Translations under genes and position numbers: made by a program
Shown: piece after piece, positions 1 through 8,344 of the stretch
Layout: every line of letters begins with the position of its first letter
Position numbering within the stretch: the stretch's first letter is position 1
From: Gordonia sp. SL306
Lineage (GTDB): Bacteria; Actinomycetota; Actinomycetes; Mycobacteriales; Mycobacteriaceae
Direction of reading: 5' to 3'
NCBI RefSeq assembly: GCF_026625785.1
Contig: NZ_CP113063.1
Location: 4,526,001-4,590,000 of the forward strand
DNA: 64,000 nucleotides
The notes under the pieces: model-generated
The model's input: the letters and a program-made list of their open reading frames with translations, nothing else
Told to the model about the DNA's origin: nothing
Database searches by the model: none

Positions 1-413
1 CGCACTTCCTGCTCAGTGGCTACCTCTTCTACTGGATCGTGATCGGCATCGACCCCGCGCCACGTCAGGTCCGACCGGTCGCGAAACTCGGCATCGTCAT
101 GGGTTCGCTGCCGTTCCATGCGTTCTTCGGGGTGGCCCTGATGATGGCCGGTGCGGTCATCGCCGAGGGGTACTACCGCAGCCTGAACCTGCCGTTCGCC
201 TACGACCTGTTCGACGATCAGCGCGCCGGCGGTGGAATCGCCTGGGCGGCAGGCGAGATACCGCTGGTGGTGATCATGCTCGCGCTGCTCGTGCAATGGC
301 GGCGCCAGGACGAGAAGCAGGCTCGCCGTTACGACCGCCGGGCCGCACGGGATCACGACGCGGATCTCGAGAGCTACAACGAAATGCTCAAGGATCTCCA
401 CAACCGGACGTGA
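1..413 (+). CDS. CtaG/CopD-type membrane protein, C-terminal part
   Basis: The gene enters from the left edge, reading in frame from base 3, and ends in TGA at 411-413, so only the last ~136 residues are present. They begin HFLLSGYLFYWIVIGIDP, the pattern of the CtaG domain of cytochrome c oxidase assembly proteins; in mycobacteria this domain is fused behind a CopD copper-resistance domain. Hydrophobic segments lie around GYLFYWIVIGI, LPFHAFFGVALMMAGAVIA and IPLVVIMLALLVQW, followed by a charged cytosolic tail. The likely role is copper handling for oxidase assembly at the membrane. Whether the missing part carries CopD cannot be seen. Confidence 0.8.
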   Translation, partial: HFLLSGYLFYWIVIGIDPAPRQVRPVAKLGIVMGSLPFHAFFGVALMMAGAVIAEGYYRSLNLPFAYDLFDDQRAGGGIAWAAGEIPLVVIMLALLVQWRRQDEKQARRYDRRAARDHDADLESYNEMLKDLHNRT

Positions 414-535
414 TCGCCGGCGATTCCGCGGACTTGTCCACAGATCACGCTGCGGATCGTTTCGCGGCTGTCGCGTGATCGATGCTGGCTCCAGCCACGA
501 CAACGCGTGGCGCGGGAGAACCCGAGGAGTCGAGC

Positions 536-961
536 ATGTACGAGACCTACACCACCATCATCGGCACCGTTGTTTCCGAACCACGGCGCAGGCAGACCAC
601 CACCGGGGAGGAGGTGATCTCCTTCCGCGTGGCGTGCAACTCGCGACGGATCGACAAGCGCAGTCAGGAATGGATCGACGGTCCGACCCTGTATCTGACC
701 GTGAGTTGCTGGCGTCGGCTTCTGGCGGGAGTCGGTCTCGCGGTCGCGAAGGGACGCCCAGTCATCGCCCACGGGCAGATCAAGACCAACGAATACGTCA
801 CCGCCGATGGGGAGAAGCGCTCCGACCTCGAGATGACCGCCAATGCGGTGGGACTGGACCTGAGCCGGTGTGTGGTCACCTACCAGGGAACACCAGGAGC
901 CGACCGACCGCAGGCGGTCGACCGGGCGGCAGAGGCCGACGTGGCCCCCACGGCGGCGTGA
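536..961 (+). CDS. Single-stranded DNA-binding protein (SSB-like)
   Basis: A 141-residue OB-fold protein. It opens MYETYTTIIGTVVSEP and continues with RVACNSRR and LTVSCWRRLL, then VIAHGQIKTNEYV, the usual SSB strand order. I chose ATG 536 because GAGGAG sits six bases upstream at 524-529; an in-frame upstream ATG at 482 would add an unlike leader. The C-terminus lacks the acidic DDDIPF-type tail of housekeeping SSB, so this is probably the second, SSB-like paralogue, as with Rv2478c beside ettA in M. tuberculosis. It may serve recombination or repair rather than replication. The next gene is downstream after a 125-bp gap. Confidence 0.85.
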   Translation: MYETYTTIIGTVVSEPRRRQTTTGEEVISFRVACNSRRIDKRSQEWIDGPTLYLTVSCWRRLLAGVGLAVAKGRPVIAHGQIKTNEYVTADGEKRSDLEMTANAVGLDLSRCVVTYQGTPGADRPQAVDRAAEADVAPTAA

Positions 962-1049
962 TCGTCGGCCGACCTCTCACGACCCGTGGTCGTCGTCCCT
1001 GTGAGGCGGGAACGACGGCCACGGGTTCGCGCGTGGATCACCACGCTTT

Positions 1050-1079
1050 TTGTCAGCGTCTACGCGGCGCGGATACCGT
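1050..1079 (+). promoter_or_regulatory. Promoter of the HigA-like gene, leaderless
   Basis: TTGTCA (1050-1055) and TACCGT (1074-1079) are separated by 18 bases. The -10 box ends seven bases before GTG 1087, so the transcript should begin at or next to the start codon. Confidence 0.6.
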
Positions 1080-1086
1080 TGGTGCC

Positions 1087-1353
1087 GTGTCCGCACCCAT
1101 CCATCCCGGCGAGCTGCTCGCCGACGAGTTCATGACCGACCTCGGACTGTCTCCGCGGCAGTTGGCAGGGCAGTTGGGCGTGCCTCTGGGGCATGTCCGC
1201 GAGATCATGGAGGGTCGGCGCGTCATCACATTGGGAATGTCGGAGAGGCTCGGAAAGCTGTTCAACCAGAGCGAGACGTTCTGGTTCGCCTTGCAGGCCG
1301 ATCACGACAACGCGGTTGCCGCCCAGGGTGCTGGAGGCGTCGGAACCCGTTGA
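1087..1353 (+). CDS. HigA-family antitoxin-like DNA-binding protein
   Basis: An 88-residue helix-turn-helix protein. It begins with HPGELLADEFM, the signature opening of the HigA antitoxin family, followed by the XRE-type helix-turn-helix (LSPRQLAGQLGVPLGHVREIMEGRR) and the FWFALQADHD tail. GTG 1087 is chosen because a good promoter places the transcript start there. HigA proteins bind their own promoter and neutralise a HigB RNase partner. No HigB-like reading frame is visible on either side, so this is an orphan regulator or has a distant partner. It lies between the ssb-like gene and ettA, both housekeeping genes. Confidence 0.8.
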   Translation: MSAPIHPGELLADEFMTDLGLSPRQLAGQLGVPLGHVREIMEGRRVITLGMSERLGKLFNQSETFWFALQADHDNAVAAQGAGGVGTR

Positions 1354-1673
1354 GGGTGAAACACTTCCCAGCCGTCTGACCCGCCAAGCGCTCGCGGCAC
1401 CCCTCGCTGTCCGGTCCGCCCAATGCGGTGGCGTCAGTGGGCTGGATCGCCGGACGTCTGATGCGAGGGGTGCGTCGAACGCGAGGGTGCGTCGACGGTT
1501 GGTCGCGGACGGGCCGCGGGCGGGGACAGCCTGCCCCGACGTGGTGCCACTAGACTGAACAACCGTTGTGTCATGGGTTGGACCTTCCGCCTGATTTCTT
1601 TCTCCCTGCGAGGGAGTTCTGCGGGAGACACCACAGTCCAGAGACCCGAAAACGCCGCTAGAGAGGTTGAAGC
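1354..1673 (+). other. Intergenic region and ettA leader
   Basis: No credible gene in these 320 bases. A -10-like TAGACT lies at 1551-1556 without a convincing -35; if used, the ettA leader is ~110 bases. The leader holds a short perfect hairpin, CTCCCT-GCG-AGGGAG (1602-1616), and ends in a ribosome-binding site GAGAGG (1661-1666) seven bases before GTG 1674. Confidence 0.5.
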
Positions 1674-3347
1674 GTGAGCGAGTTCATCTACACGATGAAG
1701 AAGGTGCGCAAGGCGCACGGCGACAAGGTCATCCTCGACGATGTCACCATGTCGTTCTATCCCGGCGCCAAGATCGGCGTCGTCGGACCCAACGGCGCCG
1801 GCAAGTCGTCGATTCTGAAGATCATGGCCGGGCTCGACCAGCCGTCGAACGGCGAGGCCTTCCTCGACCCCGACGCCACCGTCGGCATCCTGATGCAGGA
1901 GCCTCCCCTCAACGAGGAGAAGACGGTCAAGGAGAACGTCGAGGAGGGGATGGGCGAGATCAAGGTGAAGCTCGACCGCTTCAACGAGATCGCCGAGCAG
2001 CTCGCCACCGACTACTCCGACGAGTTGATGGAGGAGATGGGCAAGCTCCAGGAAGACCTGGACAACAACGACGCGTGGGACCTGGACTCGCAGCTCGAGC
2101 AGGCGATGGACGCTCTGCGGTGCCCGCCGGCCGACTCGCCGGTCACCCATCTCTCCGGCGGTGAGCGCCGTCGTGTCGCCCTGTGCAAGCTCCTGCTGCA
2201 GAAGCCCGATCTGCTGCTCCTCGACGAGCCGACCAACCACCTCGACGCCGAGAGTGTGCTGTGGCTCGAGCAGTTCCTGGCCGGGTACCCCGGCGCCGTC
2301 CTCGCCGTCACCCACGACAGGTACTTCCTGGATCACGTCGCGGGCTGGATCTGTGAGGTCGACCGCGGCAAGCTGCACCCCTACGAGGGCAACTACTCCA
2401 CCTACCTGGAGAAGAAGGCCGAGCGTCTCGAGGTCCAGGGCAAGAAGGACCAGAAGTTGCAGCGCCGCCTCAAGGAGGAGCTGGCCTGGGTCCGCTCGGG
2501 AGCCAAGGCGCGTCAGACCAAGAACAAGGCCCGTCTCGCGCGCTATGAGGAGATGGCGACCGAGGCCGAGAAGACCCGCAAGCTCGATTTCGAGGAGATC
2601 CAGATCCCGACCCCACCACGTCTGGGCGACGTGGTGGTGGAGGTCAACAACCTCGACAAGGGTTTCGACGGGCGGGTGCTGATCAAGGACCTGTCCTTCA
2701 CCCTGCCGCGCAACGGCATCGTCGGTGTGATCGGCCCCAACGGCGTCGGCAAGACCACCCTGTTCAAGACGATCGTCGGCCTCGAGGAGCCCGATTCGGG
2801 CTCGGTCAAGGTGGGCGAGACGGTCAAGCTGAGCTATGTGGATCAGAACCGCGCGAACATCGATCCCAAGAAGAACGTCTGGGAGGTCGTGTCCGGCGGG
2901 ATGGACTTCATCGAGGTCGGCCAGAACGAGATGCCGTCACGCGCGTACGTGAGTGCATTCGGCTTCAAGGGCCCCGACCAGCAGAAGCGTGCCGAGGTCT
3001 TGTCCGGTGGTGAGCGCAACCGCCTGAACCTGGCGCTGACCCTCAAAGAGGGCGGAAACCTGATCCTGCTGGACGAGCCGACCAACGATCTCGACGTCGA
3101 GACCCTCGGTTCCCTGGAGAATGCTCTCGAGAAGTTCCCCGGTTGTGCCGTGGTGATCTCGCACGACCGGTGGTTCCTCGACCGCACCTGTACCCACATC
3201 CTGGCGTGGGAGGGCAACGTCGCCGAAGGTCAGTGGTTTTGGTTCGAGGGCAACTTCGAGGCCTACGAGGCCAACAAGGTGGAACGTCTCGGTGCCGACG
3301 CCGCGCGGCCGCATCGGGTCACGCACCGCAAGCTCACCCGCGACTAA
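1674..3347 (+). CDS. ettA: Energy-dependent translational throttle protein EttA (ABC-F ATPase)
   Basis: 557 residues, matching the ~555 of E. coli EttA. Two ABC ATPase cassettes sit on one soluble chain: Walker A GPNGAGKS (38-45), signature LSGGE (~160) and LLLLDEPTNHLDAE, then a second Walker A GPNGVGKT (~354), LSGGE (~443) and LLDEPTNDLDVE. Between them is the charged helical linker with the ABC-F arm. There are no membrane segments. EttA binds the ribosomal E site and gates the first elongation cycle according to ATP/ADP ratio. Position between an SSB-like gene and NAD-glutamate dehydrogenase matches Rv2477c. Start is GTG with GAGAGG seven bases upstream. Confidence 0.95.
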   Translation: MSEFIYTMKKVRKAHGDKVILDDVTMSFYPGAKIGVVGPNGAGKSSILKIMAGLDQPSNGEAFLDPDATVGILMQEPPLNEEKTVKENVEEGMGEIKVKLDRFNEIAEQLATDYSDELMEEMGKLQEDLDNNDAWDLDSQLEQAMDALRCPPADSPVTHLSGGERRRVALCKLLLQKPDLLLLDEPTNHLDAESVLWLEQFLAGYPGAVLAVTHDRYFLDHVAGWICEVDRGKLHPYEGNYSTYLEKKAERLEVQGKKDQKLQRRLKEELAWVRSGAKARQTKNKARLARYEEMATEAEKTRKLDFEEIQIPTPPRLGDVVVEVNNLDKGFDGRVLIKDLSFTLPRNGIVGVIGPNGVGKTTLFKTIVGLEEPDSGSVKVGETVKLSYVDQNRANIDPKKNVWEVVSGGMDFIEVGQNEMPSRAYVSAFGFKGPDQQKRAEVLSGGERNRLNLALTLKEGGNLILLDEPTNDLDVETLGSLENALEKFPGCAVVISHDRWFLDRTCTHILAWEGNVAEGQWFWFEGNFEAYEANKVERLGADAARPHRVTHRKLTRD

Positions 3348-3471
3348 TTCGTGCATCGGCGGCCGGACACGCGCCGGATCGGCTGACCGCGACCACCTCG
3401 GTCATTACCATCGCAGAGGAGAGGGCACACTCCGGAGATTCCGGGTCCCTGCCCCTCCCGCGATGGGGTGA

Positions 3472-6400
3472 GTGCCGTTGCCGAACGTGACATCGCTTCT
3501 GCCGCAAGCGATTGCGCGATATTTCAGCTCCTCCTCGTCGGCGCGTCCGGCAGAGTCGCCGGATCTGGATCGATTCGCATCCGAGGAGGTCGACCGGGTA
3601 CGTCGTCACCTCGACGTGGCTCATCGGCGCGATCCCGGCGAACGTCTGGTCGACATCGCCGCGAGTCGGTCCGGCGGCGTCGAGGTGGTGGTCGTCAACG
3701 ACGACATGCCCCTACTGGTCGAGGCGGTGCTGGCGACCGTCGAGGCCCACGAGCTGGTGGTGACCCGCATCGACCATCCGGTGCTGCCGGTGATCCGCCA
3801 CGGCGACGGGACGCTGTCGGCTTTCGGCGACGACGAGCCGACCTCCGTCGAATCATGGATCTTCGTCGTCGCCCTGTCGCAGCAACCCGACTTCGATCTG
3901 GCAGCCCTGCGGTCCGACGTCCTCGAGGTCATCGGCCGGGTCGCCGACGTCGACCGGGACGTCGATCGGATGCGGACCGGACTCACCGAGTTGGCCGTCG
4001 AATGCGCGGCTGTCCAGGAGTCCGGTGCTACCGGCCTGCCCGCGGGCGAGCGTCAGGAGTACGCGCGCCTGCTGGAGTGGTTCGTCGGCAACCACTTCCT
4101 GCCGCTCGGATATGCGCGCGCCCCCGCCGACGGCGCGCCACTCACCGACCGTCTCGGTGTGTGGCGCACGGACACGGTCGTGTCGGCGTTCCCGGTCGCC
4201 GCCGAGGCGCCGTTGCCGCGGGTGTCGCGCATCTACCTCGAGACCGGAATCCAGCGTTCCGACTTTCCCACCCTGCTGCAGATACCCGCGTTCACCTCCG
4301 ACGGCGAGCACGCAGGCGAGCATCGGTTCGTCGGCACCTTCACCTCGTCCGGCCTGCATCAGACGGTGCTCGACATCCCGGTGCTGCGCGCCAAGGTTCG
4401 TGGCGTTCTCGACCGGGCCGGTGTCGACGCGGACTCGTTCGCCGGGCAGGCGATGCTCGAACTGCTGCAGAACTACCCGCTCGTCGAGATGTTCGCCGCC
4501 ACCGATGCCGAACTCGGCCGCCAGGTCGACGAGATGCTGGACGCGGTCGCGACCCGGTCGCTGCGACTGTTCGTACGCATGAACCCCGACGGGCGGATGG
4601 CGGCGGCCCTGGTCTACCTGCCGCGTGACCGCTACAACACCCAGTCGCGCCTCACGCTGCAGGCCGAACTCCTCGACGCACTCGGTGGGACCGCGATCGA
4701 GTACACCGCACGAGTGAGTGAGATGCCGCTGGCGCTGCTCCAGGTGCTGGTACGTGTCGACAGCGACCGCGCGCGGCTGCTCGGTTCACTAGACACCGGC
4801 GGCCGCAGGCATCAGGCGATGCAAGCGAAACTCGCCGGATCGATACGCAGCTGGGACGAACGTGTCCGCGCTCTCGGTCGCGCCACCGAGGCCGGACACC
4901 CGCCGTCGGACTGGCCGGCCGGTGGCGTCGACACCTTGCTCCGCGCCCTGCCGTCACTTCCGGAGGACTACAAGGAGCAACGGAACCCACGGGCGGCCCT
5001 CGCCGATCTGATCCACGTGACCCAGTTGGAGCCGGGCGGCGTCACTGTCACACTGAGTCGATTCGTCCAGGGGGAACCGGACGAACGGGAGGTCGGTGAG
5101 GCGATCGCCGACGACGTCGACAACCGACAACTCGCCGACGACCGGTGGATCTTCACGCTGTACCTGTGCGGGGCGGCCGCGACCCTCACCGATGTGCTGC
5201 CGGTGCTCCACAGTCTCGGTCTCGACGTCCTCGACGAGCATCCCTATCACCTCATTCGCCCGGACGGAACATCGTGCTGGGCTTATGAATTCGGTGTGAC
5301 CCTGACGACGGGAATGTCGGTGGACGCCGAGGCCCTCGACGATCTCGAGCATCGGTTCACCGATGCGTTCCGTCAGATCTGGCGCCAGAACGCGGAAGTG
5401 GACGCGTTCAACGAATTGGTGATCCGATGCGGGTTGGACTGGCGGTCGGCGGCGATGCTCCGTGCCTACGCCCGGTATCTGCGTCAGTGTGGATTCTCCT
5501 ATACGACAACACATGTCGCGGCGGTTCTCGGTGAGCACAGGTCGGTCACCCGTGGGTTGGTCGACCTGTTCGCCGCGTCGTTCGACCCGGCAGGTGCCGA
5601 CGAGGACCGGCGTGACGATGTCCTCACACGCCTGCGGCGCGACGTCGAGACAGTGATCAGCCTGGACGCCGACCGCATCCTGTCGGCGTTCGTCGCGGTG
5701 GTCACCGCGACCTCGCGCACCAATTACTACGTGACCGGCGATGCCGGTCGTCGACCGGTCATCTCGTTCAAGCTCCGTCCCCGCGACATCCCGCAGGCGC
5801 CGGAGCCCCGGCCACTGCACGAGATCTTCGTGTACTCACCGCGCATCGAAGGCGTGCACCTGCGCTTCGGAATGGTCGCCCGCGGTGGTCTGCGATGGTC
5901 TGATCGGCGCGAGGATTTCCGCACCGAGATCCTCGGACTGGTGAAGGCGCAGGCCGTGAAGAACGCGGTGATCGTCCCCGTCGGGGCCAAGGGCGGGTTC
6001 GTCGTGAAGCGCCCGCCTGCGTCGACGGGTGATCCGGTCGCGGACCGTGACATCCAACGCTCCGAGGGTGTCGAGTGCTATCGGGCCTTCATCTCCGGCC
6101 TGCTCGACGTCACCGACAACATCGACCATCAGAGCGGAACGGTGATCCCGGCTCGGTCTGTGGTGCGTCGGGACGGCGACGATCCGTATCTCGTCGTCGC
6201 CGCGGACAAGGGCACCGCGTCGTTCTCCGACATCGCCAATAACGTTGCCACGCAGTACGGTTTCTGGCTCGGTGACGGCTTCGCCTCGGGTGGGTCGGCC
6301 GGTTACGACCACAAGGCGATGGGGATCACCGCCCGGGGTGCGTGGGAGTCGGTGAAGCGCCACTTCCGCGAGTTGGGCCGCGACACCCAATCCGAGGACT

Positions 6401-8301
6401 TCACGGTGGTCGGGATCGGCGACATGAGCGGTGACGTCTTCGGCAACGGGATGCTGTTGTCCGAGCACATCAGGCTGGTCGCAGCTTTCGACCACCGACA
6501 TGTCTTCGTCGATCCGGAACCCGGTGCGACCGCCGCACGGCGAGAGCGTGAACGGTTGTTCGCGCTTGCCCGCTCGTCGTGGGCCGATTACGACACAACG
6601 CTGATCAGTCCCGGCGGCGGGGTGTGGTCGCGGGAGCAGAAGTCGATCCCGGTCAGCGGCGAGATGCGCGCTGCGCTCGGCCTCGGCGACGGGATAACCG
6701 CGTTGTCGCCACCGGAACTGATCCGGGCAATTCTGCTGGCGCCTGTCGATCTGCTGTGGAACGGCGGCATCGGCACCTATGTCAAGGCGTCCACCGAGTC
6801 CGACGCCGAGGTCGGCGACAAGGCGAACGACGCGATCCGCGTGGACGGCTCGGAGTTGCGCGCCAAGGTCCTCGGGGAGGGTGGGAACCTCGGCGCCACC
6901 GAGCGCGGCCGGATCGAATTCGACCTTGCGGGTGGGCGCGTCAACACCGACGCGATGGACAACTCGGCGGGCGTCGACTGTTCCGACCACGAGGTGAACA
7001 TCAAGATCCTGCTCGATTCCGCGGTGTCGTCGGGTGACCTGGACGTCGCGGACCGCAACCCGCTGCTGGAGTCGATGACCGGTGAGGTCGCCGATCTGGT
7101 GTTGGCCGACAACATCTCGCAGAACTCCGAACTCGGCTTCAGCCGAACCTTCTCCACCGTCCGGGTGGACGTCCACATGCGGCAGCTGACCGATCTCTCG
7201 CGCAATCGCGGTGTGGACCTCCGGCTGGAGGCGCTACCGCAACCGGCCGAACTCCGGAAGCGATTCGGCGGCGAGCTGCATCGCGGCCTCACCTCTCCCG
7301 AACTCGCCACCCTGATGGCCCATGTGAAACTGGCGGCGAAGTCGGATCTCCTCGCGACCGATCTGCCCGACAACGAGGTGTTCGACGCGCGGTTGTCCGG
7401 CTATTTCCCGATGCCCCTGCGGGATCGGTTCGCCGACGGCATCCGCTCGCACCGCCTGCGGCGGGAGATCGTGACCACCACGCTGGTCAACGACGTGGTC
7501 GACAAGGCGGGGATGACACACCTGTTCCGTCTGGGGGAGGGCACCGGCTCCTCGACAGAGGAGGGCGTTCGCGCATATGTGGTGGCGGGCGCGGTCTTCG
7601 GGATGGACGGTCTGATCGAACGGATCACCCATGCGCCCGCGCCTGCTGCGGCGATCGACGAGATGTCCATGTACGCCAGGCGTCTGCTGTTCCGGGCATC
7701 TCGGTGGTTGCTGGCATTCCGGCCACAGCCGCTGGCGATGGCCGCGGAGATCACCCGGTACGGGGAGCGGGTCGCGGAGCTGTCGGCCCTGCTCGACAGC
7801 TGGTTCGGGGCGAGTTCGGCATTCGATGTCGACGCGCGCGTGGACCGCTACCAGGCGGCAGGCGTGCCCCAGGATCTCGCGCACGACGTGGCGGTGAGCC
7901 TGCACCGGTTCTGCCTCCTCGACATCATCGATGCCTCGGAGATCGCGGACCGTGAGCCCGTCGAGGTCGGCGAACTCTATTTCGCGGTGATGGAACACTT
8001 CGGACTCGAGGAGTTGCTGACCGCGGTATCCGACCTCGCCTACGGCGATCGATGGCATGCGCTGGCGCGCTTGGCACTTCGCGATGACATGCACGGCGCA
8101 CTCCGGGCTCTGACACTGAAGATCCTCGAGGTGGGCGAGCCCGACGAGTCGGCGGCGGAGAAGATCGACGAATGGGAGTTCTCGCACACCTCCCGGTTGT
8201 CCCGGGTCCGCACAATGCTCGCCGACATCACCGAGTCGGACACCCTGGACCTGGCCGTGCTCTCCGTGGCGGCCCGTCAACTGCGCAGCGTGATCCGTTG
8301 A
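3472..8301 (+). CDS. gdh: NAD-specific glutamate dehydrogenase, large (~180 kDa) type
   Basis: 1,609 residues, the size of the L_180 class (Rv2476c is similar). It oxidatively deaminates glutamate to 2-oxoglutarate with NAD+ in the cytosol. A long N-terminal part with ACT-like regulatory modules (to ~residue 700) precedes the catalytic core, recognisable by LRFGMVARGGLRWSDRREDF, the glycine-rich VPVGAKGGFVVKR with the family lysine (~840), and VVGIGDMSGDVFGNGML in the Rossmann part. A helical C-terminal domain follows. GTG 3472 has only a weak purine-rich site before it, so the exact start is uncertain by a few codons. This class is allosterically regulated and in mycobacteria is inhibited by the FHA protein GarA; no garA is in view. 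Confidence 0.94.
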   Translation: MPLPNVTSLLPQAIARYFSSSSSARPAESPDLDRFASEEVDRVRRHLDVAHRRDPGERLVDIAASRSGGVEVVVVNDDMPLLVEAVLATVEAHELVVTRIDHPVLPVIRHGDGTLSAFGDDEPTSVESWIFVVALSQQPDFDLAALRSDVLEVIGRVADVDRDVDRMRTGLTELAVECAAVQESGATGLPAGERQEYARLLEWFVGNHFLPLGYARAPADGAPLTDRLGVWRTDTVVSAFPVAAEAPLPRVSRIYLETGIQRSDFPTLLQIPAFTSDGEHAGEHRFVGTFTSSGLHQTVLDIPVLRAKVRGVLDRAGVDADSFAGQAMLELLQNYPLVEMFAATDAELGRQVDEMLDAVATRSLRLFVRMNPDGRMAAALVYLPRDRYNTQSRLTLQAELLDALGGTAIEYTARVSEMPLALLQVLVRVDSDRARLLGSLDTGGRRHQAMQAKLAGSIRSWDERVRALGRATEAGHPPSDWPAGGVDTLLRALPSLPEDYKEQRNPRAALADLIHVTQLEPGGVTVTLSRFVQGEPDEREVGEAIADDVDNRQLADDRWIFTLYLCGAAATLTDVLPVLHSLGLDVLDEHPYHLIRPDGTSCWAYEFGVTLTTGMSVDAEALDDLEHRFTDAFRQIWRQNAEVDAFNELVIRCGLDWRSAAMLRAYARYLRQCGFSYTTTHVAAVLGEHRSVTRGLVDLFAASFDPAGADEDRRDDVLTRLRRDVETVISLDADRILSAFVAVVTATSRTNYYVTGDAGRRPVISFKLRPRDIPQAPEPRPLHEIFVYSPRIEGVHLRFGMVARGGLRWSDRREDFRTEILGLVKAQAVKNAVIVPVGAKGGFVVKRPPASTGDPVADRDIQRSEGVECYRAFISGLLDVTDNIDHQSGTVIPARSVVRRDGDDPYLVVAADKGTASFSDIANNVATQYGFWLGDGFASGGSAGYDHKAMGITARGAWESVKRHFRELGRDTQSEDFTVVGIGDMSGDVFGNGMLLSEHIRLVAAFDHRHVFVDPEPGATAARRERERLFALARSSWADYDTTLISPGGGVWSREQKSIPVSGEMRAALGLGDGITALSPPELIRAILLAPVDLLWNGGIGTYVKASTESDAEVGDKANDAIRVDGSELRAKVLGEGGNLGATERGRIEFDLAGGRVNTDAMDNSAGVDCSDHEVNIKILLDSAVSSGDLDVADRNPLLESMTGEVADLVLADNISQNSELGFSRTFSTVRVDVHMRQLTDLSRNRGVDLRLEALPQPAELRKRFGGELHRGLTSPELATLMAHVKLAAKSDLLATDLPDNEVFDARLSGYFPMPLRDRFADGIRSHRLRREIVTTTLVNDVVDKAGMTHLFRLGEGTGSSTEEGVRAYVVAGAVFGMDGLIERITHAPAPAAAIDEMSMYARRLLFRASRWLLAFRPQPLAMAAEITRYGERVAELSALLDSWFGASSAFDVDARVDRYQAAGVPQDLAHDVAVSLHRFCLLDIIDASEIADREPVEVGELYFAVMEHFGLEELLTAVSDLAYGDRWHALARLALRDDMHGALRALTLKILEVGEPDESAAEKIDEWEFSHTSRLSRVRTMLADITESDTLDLAVLSVAARQLRSVIR

Positions 8302-8333
8302 GCGATACCGTCCGGACGCAGGTCGCCCCGGTC

Positions 8334-8339
8334 TAGGGT
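8334..8339 (+). promoter_or_regulatory. -10 box of the molybdopterin oxidoreductase gene
   Basis: TAGGGT ends five bases before ATG 8345, fitting a leaderless or nearly leaderless transcript. Confidence 0.45.
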
Positions 8340-8344
8340 TGGTC

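Noticed and set aside
475..1086. Upstream extension of the HigA-like frame
   Set aside because: The part before 1087 overlaps the ssb-like gene in another frame and reads as random Arg/Gly-rich sequence.
5836..7176. Long reading frame antisense to gdh
   Set aside because: It is a mirror of high-GC coding sequence; gdh has clear family motifs, while the antisense protein has no recognisable domain or start signals.
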